Assembly (NCBI GenBank): GCA_023384575.1
Contig: JAHDVP010000021.1
Location: 1 to 64,000, forward strand
Length of the DNA: 64,000 bases
Source: Acidobacteriota bacterium
Lineage (GTDB): Bacteria > Acidobacteriota > Vicinamibacteria > Vicinamibacterales > JAFNAJ01
Direction: 5' to 3'
The notes beneath the pieces were generated by a model, which was given only the letters and a program-made list of their open reading frames with translations, did not search any database and was not told the origin of the DNA. How positions within the stretch are numbered: the first letter of the stretch is position 1; the number at the start of each line of letters is the position of its first letter. Positions 28,127-35,503 of this stretch are shown here, in pieces. The translations under genes were made by a program, and so were the position numbers.

Positions 28127-28196
28127 CGACAGGCTGTCTGCGTGCCAGCGGTTCGTACGGGCGTCGCGTCGACAGTCCGTCGGTGTCTCTGGCAGA

Positions 28197-28970
28197 ATGG
28201 CCTCTACTCTACACCGGGTCGTCGCATCCTGCCCGCCGGCCCCGCCAAAGGTGCCACCGTTGAACAGCATTCCCGTGGAGTACGCCAGCCGGCGTCCCAT
28301 CCGAGACCGCAACAAGCTCTACTACCGGGTCCTGCACTGGCCCATCTGGATCTTCGTCTTCTTCATCGCGCCGGGGCCGCTCACCTTCGACCTGTTCGAG
28401 CGGGGGTTCGACCAGCGGATGGCCGCCTGGCTCGGCGTGGTGCTGATCGTCACCGGCATTGCCGGGTGGCGGGGCCGCCTGCCAGGCGTCGAGCCGAGGC
28501 CCTACATCATCCGTTTCACGGAAGACCGGCCAAACCCCCTGTACCGACGCGTCTGCTACACGGTGGCGTGGAGCGAGGCCATCGCGTTTGCCGTCTTGAA
28601 CATTGCCGGCCTCGTGTGGGCCATCACCACGGGTCACTGGATTCTGAAGCAGATGTACGCGACCGCCTACTTTCCCATCGTCGGTACCGTTTGGGGACTC
28701 GGGGTGCTCGGCCGCCTGCCGCGGTGCAAGCCCTCGACCAAGGGGGAAGGGCACGAGCGGCGGTACTTCTACGGGACGGTCTGGGCGGTGTCCGTCGCGC
28801 AGCCCGTGTTGTGGGCGCTCTGGACCGTGGTGCCCACCGGTCGAGGTGGCGACGTCGTCAAGCTCGCGGTGTTTCTGGGCGTCCTGAGCGTCATGGGGCG
28901 TCTCGCGGTGACGGGCCGCCTGCCGCGCACGCGGCCGATTGTGCCGGGCGAACTGGCCGTGTCCGACTGA
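28197..28970 (+). CDS. Unknown membrane protein
   Basis: A protein of up to 257 residues with about five or six hydrophobic segments (for example WPIWIFVFFIAPGPLTF, MAAWLGVVLIVTGIAGW and SEAIAFAVLNIAGLVWAI). Between the first two segments and the third is a soluble loop, VEPRPYIIRFTEDRPNPLYR. The first 20 residues are not membrane-like, so translation may begin at GTG 28251 or TTG 28260 instead. I recognise no family. It is divergent from the dioxygenase and 59 bases upstream of a methyltransferase gene. Confidence 0.65.
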   Translation: MASTLHRVVASCPPAPPKVPPLNSIPVEYASRRPIRDRNKLYYRVLHWPIWIFVFFIAPGPLTFDLFERGFDQRMAAWLGVVLIVTGIAGWRGRLPGVEPRPYIIRFTEDRPNPLYRRVCYTVAWSEAIAFAVLNIAGLVWAITTGHWILKQMYATAYFPIVGTVWGLGVLGRLPRCKPSTKGEGHERRYFYGTVWAVSVAQPVLWALWTVVPTGRGGDVVKLAVFLGVLSVMGRLAVTGRLPRTRPIVPGELAVSD

Positions 28971-29029
28971 CGAGCACGGGCCGAGGTCGTCGGACGATTC
29001 GCCGGTCTCTTCGGATACAGTGGGGCGCC

Positions 29030-29797
29030 ATGGAAGGCTGGGAGGGCTGGGACGACTACGCGCCGTTCTACGACTGGGAGAACGCCCAGACGGTCGGCCG
29101 GCGCGACGTGGCCTTCTGGCGCCGGTTGGCGAGACAGACCGGTGGCCGTGTGCTCGAGCTCGGCTGCGGCACGGGGCGCATCACCGTGCCGCTCGCCAGG
29201 ACGGGCCTGCCGGTCGTGGGCATCGACCGCTCCGGGGCCATGCTGGCTCACGCCAGACGCCGCCTGAGCCGCGCCGCCCTTCGTGGGCGGGCCCACCTCG
29301 TGCGCGGCGACATCCGGAGCCTGCCGTTCGAGTCACGGCGGTTCGCGCTGGTCGTGGCGCCGTACGGCATCCTGCAGTCGTTGCTGTCGGACGAGGATCT
29401 CGCGGCCGCGTTGTCGGCAGCGGCACGCGTCCTGGCGCCCGACGGCACGTTGGGGATCGACCTCGTGCCGGACGTACCCCGCTGGAAGGAGTACCGCAGG
29501 AGGGTCAGCCTGTCGGGCCGCCGGGGACGCCACGGCCCGCCCGTCGCGCTCGTCGAGTCGGTGCGCCAACAGCCCGAGCAGCACCTCACGGTCTTCGACC
29601 ACGAGTACATCGAAGGCTGGGGCCGGCGCCGGCGGGTCCACCGCTTCTCGGTGGCGTTTCGCACCCTCCCCGTCAGGGCACTCATCGACCGGGTCGAGGC
29701 CCACGGGTTTCGCGTCGAGCACGTGCTCGGCGACTACGACGGCAAGCCCTGGGACGAACGCGCCGACACGTGGGTCATCCTGGCCTCACGGCGGTGA
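29030..29797 (+). CDS. SAM-dependent class I methyltransferase
   Basis: A 255-residue protein that opens MEGWEGWDDYAPFYDWEN. It carries motif I (VLELGCGTGRITVPLARTG, about residues 41-59), GIDRSGAMLAHARRR and FESRRFALVVAPYGILQSLL. This is the Methyltransf_25-type fold, common in small-molecule or unknown methylation. A TACAGT element at 29016-29021 ends 8 bases before the ATG and could be a -10 box. The target is unknown. Confidence 0.85.
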   Translation: MEGWEGWDDYAPFYDWENAQTVGRRDVAFWRRLARQTGGRVLELGCGTGRITVPLARTGLPVVGIDRSGAMLAHARRRLSRAALRGRAHLVRGDIRSLPFESRRFALVVAPYGILQSLLSDEDLAAALSAAARVLAPDGTLGIDLVPDVPRWKEYRRRVSLSGRRGRHGPPVALVESVRQQPEQHLTVFDHEYIEGWGRRRRVHRFSVAFRTLPVRALIDRVEAHGFRVEHVLGDYDGKPWDERADTWVILASRR

Positions 29798-29847
29798 TGT
29801 GGTAAGATTTACAGTCATTTTCAACGACTCCTCCAGCAAGGTGAGCA

Positions 29848-30597
29848 ATGTCGGGCCACTCCAAATGGCACACCATCAAGCACAAGAAGGGCGCGGCCGA
29901 CGCCAAGCGCGGGAAGATCTTCACGCGCATCATCAAGGAAATCACCGTCGCCGCCCGGACCGGTGGGGGTGACCCCGACTCGAACCCCCGGTTGCGCACC
30001 ATCGTGGCCGAGGCCAAGTCGGTCAACATGCCGGCCGACAACATCAAGAAGGCCATCCAGCGCGGGACGGGCGAGCTGCCCGGCCAGTCGTACGAGGAAG
30101 TCACCTACGAAGGATACGGACCGGGCGGGGCGGCGGTCATCATCGACGTGCTGACCGACAACCGCAACCGGACGGTGAGCGAGCTTCGGCACCTGCTCTC
30201 CAAGCACGGCGGCAACCTCGGCGAGACGAACTCGGTGGCGTGGATGTTCGACAAGCGTGGCTACATCGTCGTCGACAAGACCCGAGCCGAGGAGGATGCG
30301 TTGATGGCGGCCGCGCTCGAGGCCGGGGCCGACGACATGCGCGACGACGGCGACAGCTGGGAGGTCCTGACCGCCCCGGCGGCGTACGACGCGGTGCTCG
30401 AGGCCGTCAAGGGGCTCGGCATCGAGCCCGACGCCGCGGAGGTCACCATGCTGCCCCAGAACTACGTGAAGCTCGAGGGCAAGACGGCGCAGCAGATGGT
30501 CCGGCTCATGGACGTGCTCGACGACCACGATGACGTGCGCAAGGTGTGGTCGAACTTCGACATCGAGGAGAAGGAGATCGAGGCCTCGCTGGCGTGA
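29848..30597 (+). CDS. yebC: YebC/PmpR family protein
   Basis: A 249-residue protein with the full family signature at the N-terminus (MSGHSKWHTIKHKKGAADAKRGK) and the three-domain length usual for the family. YebC proteins were described as transcription regulators and, more recently, as ribosome-associated factors that relieve stalling. It is preceded by AAGGTGAG as a ribosome site and by a TAAGAT element (29803-29808). Placement just before ruvCAB is a very common bacterial arrangement. Its stop overlaps the ruvC start. Confidence 0.95.
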   Translation: MSGHSKWHTIKHKKGAADAKRGKIFTRIIKEITVAARTGGGDPDSNPRLRTIVAEAKSVNMPADNIKKAIQRGTGELPGQSYEEVTYEGYGPGGAAVIIDVLTDNRNRTVSELRHLLSKHGGNLGETNSVAWMFDKRGYIVVDKTRAEEDALMAAALEAGADDMRDDGDSWEVLTAPAAYDAVLEAVKGLGIEPDAAEVTMLPQNYVKLEGKTAQQMVRLMDVLDDHDDVRKVWSNFDIEEKEIEASLA

Positions 30598-31151
30598 GGA
30601 TCTTCGGCATCGATCCCGGGTCGGCGCGCACCGGGTTCGGCTGCATCGAATCCGACGGCAGCCGGTACCGCCTCGTCGCGGCCGGGGTCGTGACGCCGCC
30701 GCCGCGCGCGTCCTTTCCCGAGAAGCTGCTCGCCATCCACGACGGCCTGGCTGCGGAGATCGCCGCCGCGCGTCCCGACTGCGTCGCTATCGAGAACCTC
30801 TTCCATGCCACGAACGTGCGCAGCGCGCTCCAGTTGGGCCACGCCCGGGGCGTGGCGGTGCTCGCTGCCGTCGAGGCCGGGCTGCCCGTCGCCGAGTACA
30901 CGCCCGCCGACATCAAGCGCGCGGTGGTGGGCTACGGCCGCGCCGAGAAAGGCCAGGTCCAGCAGATGATGAAGCTGCTGCTCGGTCTCGAGGCCGTGCC
31001 GGCGCCGCACGATGTCGCCGATGCCCTGGCGATTGCCGTCTGCCACCTGCACCGGATCGGACCGCTGGCCAGGGCCGGAGTCGACGCGCGGTCCGCGGCG
31101 CGTCCGGGGGGCCGCCCGAGGCGCTGGCGCGACCTGAAGGTGGCCCCGTGA
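30594..31151 (+). CDS. ruvC: Holliday junction resolvase RuvC
   Basis: A 185-residue endonuclease. The acidic active-site residues are seen in [11 protein letters not shown] (Asp 6), [10 protein letters not shown] (Glu) and [15 protein letters not shown] (two Asp). It cuts Holliday junctions symmetrically, working with the RuvAB motor. The GTG start overlaps the yebC stop (GTGA). The final 20 residues are basic and not conserved. Confidence 0.95.
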   Translation: MRIFGIDPGSARTGFGCIESDGSRYRLVAAGVVTPPPRASFPEKLLAIHDGLAAEIAAARPDCVAIENLFHATNVRSALQLGHARGVAVLAAVEAGLPVAEYTPADIKRAVVGYGRAEKGQVQQMMKLLLGLEAVPAPHDVADALAIAVCHLHRIGPLARAGVDARSAARPGGRPRRWRDLKVAP

Positions 31152-31765
31152 TCGCGTTCCTCAGGGGGCGGCTGATCGAGAAGCACCCCAACCGGCTGGT
31201 CGTCGACGTGCACGGCGTTGGCTACGACGTGCAGGTGCCGCTGTCGACCTTCTACGACCTCGCGGCGCCCGGCGAGGACGTCGCGCTCCGGATCCACACC
31301 CACGTGCGCGAGGACCAGATCGCCCTGTATGGGTTCGCGACGCGGCTCGAGCTCGACCTCTTCGAGCGGTTGATCGGGGTTGGCGGCATCGGCCCGAAGA
31401 TCGCCCTCGCGGCGCTCTCCGGGATCGAGCCGCACGAACTGGTCCGGGCCGTCGGCTCGAACGATACCCGCCGCCTCTCGAGCATTCCGGGCATCGGCAA
31501 GAAGACCGCCGAGCGGATCAGCCTCGAACTGCGCGACAAGCTGCCCGCGCTGCCCGGCGTGGCCGCCGGGCCGGTCGCGGCCGGGCCGGCGGCCGACGCC
31601 GACAGGCGGGCCGACCTCGTTTCGGCGCTCGTCAACCTCGGCTACCCGCGGCCGTCGGCCGAGCGAGCCATCGACGGCGCCCTCGAAACCGAGGCGGACA
31701 CGGTCCCGTTCGAACACCTTCTGCGGCGGGCCCTGCGCTCGCTGGCCCGGTCGTCGACACGATGA
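31148..31765 (+). CDS. ruvA: Holliday junction DNA helicase subunit RuvA
   Basis: A 205-residue protein with the N-terminal OB-fold ([20 protein letters not shown], initiated at GTG). Two helix-hairpin-helix motifs follow ([16 protein letters not shown] and [19 protein letters not shown]). A C-terminal UBA-like domain ([19 protein letters not shown]) binds RuvB. It recognises the four-way junction and loads the RuvB rings. It is coupled to ruvC and ruvB by overlapping stop and start codons. Confidence 0.96.
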   Translation: MIAFLRGRLIEKHPNRLVVDVHGVGYDVQVPLSTFYDLAAPGEDVALRIHTHVREDQIALYGFATRLELDLFERLIGVGGIGPKIALAALSGIEPHELVRAVGSNDTRRLSSIPGIGKKTAERISLELRDKLPALPGVAAGPVAAGPAADADRRADLVSALVNLGYPRPSAERAIDGALETEADTVPFEHLLRRALRSLARSSTR

Positions 31766-32778
31766 ACGATCGCCTCGTGAACGCCGTGCGGGCCGACGAG
31801 GACGTCCAGTACGAGGTGGGCCTGCGCCCGCGCGTGCTCGACGAGTACATCGGCCAGGACCGCGTCCGCGAGAACCTCTCGGTCTCGATCGCGGCCGCGC
31901 GGCAGCGCGGCGAAGCGCTCGACCACGTGCTGCTGTACGGCCCGCCCGGCCTCGGCAAGACCACGCTGGCCTTCGTGATCGGCAACGAGATGCACGTGCC
32001 GGTGCGGGCGACCGCCGGCCCGGTGCTCGAGAAGCCCGGTGACCTCGCGGCCATCCTGACCGACCTGCAGGAGCGCGAGGTCCTCTTCATCGACGAGATT
32101 CACCGCATGTCACCGGTGATCGAGGAGATCCTCTATCCGGCGATGGAGGACTACGAGCTCGACATCGTCATCGGCCAGGGGCCAGGGGCCCGGTCGGTGA
32201 AGGTCCCGCTGCAGCGCTTCACGCTGGTGGGCGCGACCACCCGGACGGGCCTCCTGACGTCGCCGCTGCGGAGCCGTTTCGGCATCGTCCACCGGCTGGA
32301 TTTCTACACCGTGCCCGACATGCACGAGATCGTGCGACGGTCGGCGCGGATTCTCGGGGTCCCGATCGACGACGACGCGGCGAGCGAGCTGGCCCGACGC
32401 TGCCGGGGGACGCCTCGCATCGCGAACCGGCTGCTGCGCCGCGTGCGCGATTACGCGCAGGTGCGCGCCGACGGGTCGATCACGCTCGACGTGGCGCACG
32501 CCGGACTGAAGCTGCTCGAGGTCGATGAGCACGGGTTCGACGAGGTCGATCGGCGGCTGCTGCGCGCCATCATCGACAAGTTCGGCGGCGGGCCCGTCGG
32601 CCTCGGTACACTGGCGGCCGCGATCAGCGAGGAGAAGGACGCCATCGAGGACATCTACGAGCCATTCCTCATGCAGATCGGGTTCCTCGAGCGCACGCCG
32701 CGCGGCCGGGTCGCGACCCCGCGCGCCTACGACTACTTCGGACTGACCGACCAGGGAAAGGACCAGCGACTGTGGTGA
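31762..32778 (+). CDS. ruvB: Holliday junction DNA helicase RuvB
   Basis: A 338-residue AAA+ ATPase. It has Walker A ([11 protein letters not shown], about residues 59-69), Walker B (LFIDEIHRM), the sensor 1 region ([10 protein letters not shown]) with the arginine finger (PLRSRFG), sensor 2 ([17 protein letters not shown]) and the C-terminal winged helix. It is the ring motor of branch migration. All key residues are visible. Confidence 0.97.
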   Translation: MNDRLVNAVRADEDVQYEVGLRPRVLDEYIGQDRVRENLSVSIAAARQRGEALDHVLLYGPPGLGKTTLAFVIGNEMHVPVRATAGPVLEKPGDLAAILTDLQEREVLFIDEIHRMSPVIEEILYPAMEDYELDIVIGQGPGARSVKVPLQRFTLVGATTRTGLLTSPLRSRFGIVHRLDFYTVPDMHEIVRRSARILGVPIDDDAASELARRCRGTPRIANRLLRRVRDYAQVRADGSITLDVAHAGLKLLEVDEHGFDEVDRRLLRAIIDKFGGGPVGLGTLAAAISEEKDAIEDIYEPFLMQIGFLERTPRGRVATPRAYDYFGLTDQGKDQRLW

Positions 32779-33812
32779 CCGACACGACGCCATCTTCCCA
32801 GCGCAAGACCGCGCCGCCGGTGCGACGGGCGCAGATTCTCTCGCTGGCGACGTACGTGCCCCCGCGCGTGCTCACCAACGACGACCTCGAGAAGATGGTC
32901 GACACGTCGAACGAGTGGATCCTGCAGCGCACCGGGATCCGCGAACGCCACATCGTCGATCCGGGCGTCGCGACGTCCGACCTGGCGAAAGAGGCCGCTC
33001 TGCAGGCCATCGAGCGCGCCGGGCTCACCCCAGACGCGATCGACTTCATCGTCGTCGGCACGACGACGCCCGACACGGTGTTTCCGAGCACCGCGTGCCT
33101 GCTGCAGCACAAGATCGGGGCCACCCGCGCATGGGGATTCGATCTCGGCGCCGCCTGTTCGGGCTTCGTGTACGCGTTGACGGTCGCGGGGCAGATGGTC
33201 GCCAACGGTACGCACAAGTACGCGCTGGCCGTGGGCGCCGACGTGATGTCGAGCATCATCGACTACACCGACCGGGCGACGTGCGTGCTCTTCGGCGACG
33301 GCGCTGGCGCCGTCGTCGTCGGGCCGGCAGAGGACGAGGCCTTCGGGATCCTCGACTACGCACACGAGATCGACGGCAGCGGCGGTCCGGCCCTCTGTAT
33401 GCCGGCCGGCGGCAGCCGGCTGCCCGCCTCGCACGAGACGGTCGACCAGCGCCTGCACTACGTGCACCAGGACGGCCAGGCCGTGTTCAAGTTCGCCGTG
33501 CGCAAGACCGAGGAGATCTGCCGGCGCCTCCTCACCAGCAATGGCCTCGGGCCCGACGACGTCGACCTGCTCGTCTCGCACCAGGCCAATCAGCGCATCA
33601 TCCGCTCGGCAGCCGACCGCCTCGGCCTGTCGCAGGAGAAGGTCGTCATCAACATCGAGCGGTTCGGCAACACCACGGCCGCCACGATTCCGCTCGCGTT
33701 GACCGACGCCATCGCCGATGGCCGCCTGAAGCGAGGCGACCTCGTCGTGCTCACGTCGGTTGGCGCCGGGTTCACCGTGGGCTCGGTGCTGCTGCGGTGG
33801 TCCGTCGCCTGA
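32775..33812 (+). CDS. fabH: 3-oxoacyl-[acyl-carrier-protein] synthase III
   Basis: A 345-residue thiolase-fold enzyme starting fatty acid synthesis by condensing an acyl-CoA primer with malonyl-ACP. The catalytic cysteine is in [12 protein letters not shown], histidine in SHQANQRI and asparagine in FGNTTAAT, and [15 protein letters not shown] is the conserved N-terminal block. Two adjacent GTG codons (32772 and 32775) can start it. The second gives the GTGA overlap used throughout this genome. Linking fabH to ruvB in one operon is less common than plsX-fabH. Confidence 0.95.
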   Translation: MTDTTPSSQRKTAPPVRRAQILSLATYVPPRVLTNDDLEKMVDTSNEWILQRTGIRERHIVDPGVATSDLAKEAALQAIERAGLTPDAIDFIVVGTTTPDTVFPSTACLLQHKIGATRAWGFDLGAACSGFVYALTVAGQMVANGTHKYALAVGADVMSSIIDYTDRATCVLFGDGAGAVVVGPAEDEAFGILDYAHEIDGSGGPALCMPAGGSRLPASHETVDQRLHYVHQDGQAVFKFAVRKTEEICRRLLTSNGLGPDDVDLLVSHQANQRIIRSAADRLGLSQEKVVINIERFGNTTAATIPLALTDAIADGRLKRGDLVVLTSVGAGFTVGSVLLRWSVA

Positions 33813-34166
33813 CGCCCGGATGATCCGCACGGGAGGTCGGTCCCGTCACCGGCTCCCCCGTCGGCGAGGGCCGGCCGATCGCAGGCGCGGTCATCCCCGT
33901 GGGTCCGGTCGGGAGCGCCTGCCGGGAACGCGCCGGCGCATCGACGGACTCCTGGCAGTCGTGACGGCGCTCGTGGCCCTCGTCCACGGCCACGGGTCGA
34001 CGCTCGTCTTACCAAGTCTCTCCGTGTCAGCACTTTGAAGTGTGCTGCTCGAGTGCCGAACCCCTCGCCACGCATTCGGCATCGACCTTGCTTCTTCTGT
34101 CCTGTCTCGTGTCAGTCGTCGTCATACTCGGTCCGGACACATCCGTTCGTTCAGGAGGAGAGGGTC
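33813..34166 (+). promoter_or_regulatory. Intergenic region with putative gltA promoter
   Basis: A 354-base gap without a supportable gene. It contains a 7-bp hairpin with a 14-base loop (TGCCGAA at 34054-34060, TTCGGCA at 34075-34081). A CATACT element at 34123-34128 could act as a -10 box about 38 bases before the gltA ATG. A strong ribosome site (AGGAGGAG) lies at 34153-34160. Confidence 0.45.
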
Positions 34167-35459
34167 ATGCCCAAAGACACCTTGTCGGTGGTCGACAACC
34201 GGACGGGCCAGCAGTTCGAGTTCGCCATCAAGGACGGCACGGTCTCGGCGCTGGACTTCCGCAAGATCAAGGTCGACAAAGAAGACTTCGGCCTGATGAC
34301 GTACGACCCGGCGTTCATGAACACGGCCAACTGCCGGAGTTCGATCACCTTCATCGACGGCGACAAGGGCATTCTCCGGTATCGCGGGTACCCCATCGAG
34401 GAGCTGGCCGAGGAGAAGGCGTTCCTGGAGGTCGCATGGCTGCTGCTGCACGGTGAGCTGCCGTCGCAGGAGGAGTACGACGCCTGGCGGGCGGACGTGA
34501 CCGTCCACACGATGGTGCACGAGAACATCAAGAAGTTCGTCGACGGCTTCCAGTACGACGCGCACCCGATGGGCATCTTCCTGAGCACGGTGGGCGCGCT
34601 GTCGACCTTCTACCCCGAGGCCAAGCACGTCGACGACCCGGCCAACCGCAAGCTGCAGATCCTGAGGCTCATCGCGAAGGTCCCGACCATCGCGGCCTAC
34701 GCCTACCGCCACCGGATGGGCCTGCCCTACGTGCTGCCCGACAACGACCTGAGCTACACCGGCAACTTCCTGAACCTGCTGTTCAAGATGGCCGAGGTGA
34801 AGTACCAGGTGAACCCCGTTCTCGAGCGGGCGCTCGACATTCTCTTCATCCTCCACGCCGACCACGAGCAGAACTGCAGCACGACGGCGATGCGGGGCAT
34901 TGGCAGCTCGCGCGTCGACCCGTACTCGGCGCTCGCCGGCGCCGCCGCGGCCCTGTATGGCCCGTTGCACGGCGGCGCGAACGAGGCCGTGCTGCACATG
35001 CTGAAGGAGATCGGCACGTTCTCCGCCATCCCCGGCTTCGTCGAGAAGGTGAAAAAGGGCGAGGGCAAGTTGATGGGGTTCGGGCACCGCATCTACAAGT
35101 CGTACGACCCGCGCGCCCGGATCCTCAAGGAGATGGCGTACAAGGTGTTCGAGCAGACGGGCGCCAACCCCTTGCTCGACATCGCGCTCGAGCTCGAGCG
35201 GATCGCGCTCAGCGACGACTACTTCATCAGCCGCAAGCTGTACCCGAACGTCGACTTCTACTCCGGGCTCATCTACCAGGCGATGAAGTTCCCCGTCGAG
35301 ATCTTCCCGGTCCTCTTCGCCATCCCGCGCACCGTGGGCTGGCTCGCGCAGTGGGAGGAGATGCTGCTCGACTCGGAGCAGAAGATCGCCCGGCCGCGGC
35401 AGGTCTACGTCGGCTCCGGGGTGCGGCACCTCGCGGGCGTCAAGGTCTCGAAGGCCTGA
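34167..35459 (+). CDS. gltA: Citrate synthase
   Basis: A 430-residue enzyme condensing oxaloacetate and acetyl-CoA at the entry of the TCA cycle. The active-site histidines are in GPLHGGANEAVLHML and MGFGHRIYKSYDPRA, and the catalytic aspartate is in NVDFYSGLIYQAM. HADHEQNCSTTAMRGIGSS and ARTVGWIAHW-like RTVGWLAQWEEM complete the pattern. The length and the N-terminal beta domain (residues 1-60) match the hexameric, Gram-negative type. It has its own promoter region and a terminator after it. Confidence 0.97.
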   Translation: MPKDTLSVVDNRTGQQFEFAIKDGTVSALDFRKIKVDKEDFGLMTYDPAFMNTANCRSSITFIDGDKGILRYRGYPIEELAEEKAFLEVAWLLLHGELPSQEEYDAWRADVTVHTMVHENIKKFVDGFQYDAHPMGIFLSTVGALSTFYPEAKHVDDPANRKLQILRLIAKVPTIAAYAYRHRMGLPYVLPDNDLSYTGNFLNLLFKMAEVKYQVNPVLERALDILFILHADHEQNCSTTAMRGIGSSRVDPYSALAGAAAALYGPLHGGANEAVLHMLKEIGTFSAIPGFVEKVKKGEGKLMGFGHRIYKSYDPRARILKEMAYKVFEQTGANPLLDIALELERIALSDDYFISRKLYPNVDFYSGLIYQAMKFPVEIFPVLFAIPRTVGWLAQWEEMLLDSEQKIARPRQVYVGSGVRHLAGVKVSKA

Positions 35460-35473
35460 CCTCTCCTTCGTCG

Positions 35474-35503
35474 GGGCCGCGCGGGGCACGTTCCGCGCGG
35501 CCC
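35474..35503 (+). terminator. Hairpin terminator after gltA
   Basis: A perfect 11-bp GC stem (GGGCCGCGCGG at 35474-35484, CCGCGCGGCCC at 35493-35503) with an 8-base loop. It sits between two convergent genes, 14 bases after gltA, and reaches the last base of the otsA fusion. There is no clear T tract, so it may work in both directions or be Rho-assisted. Confidence 0.6.
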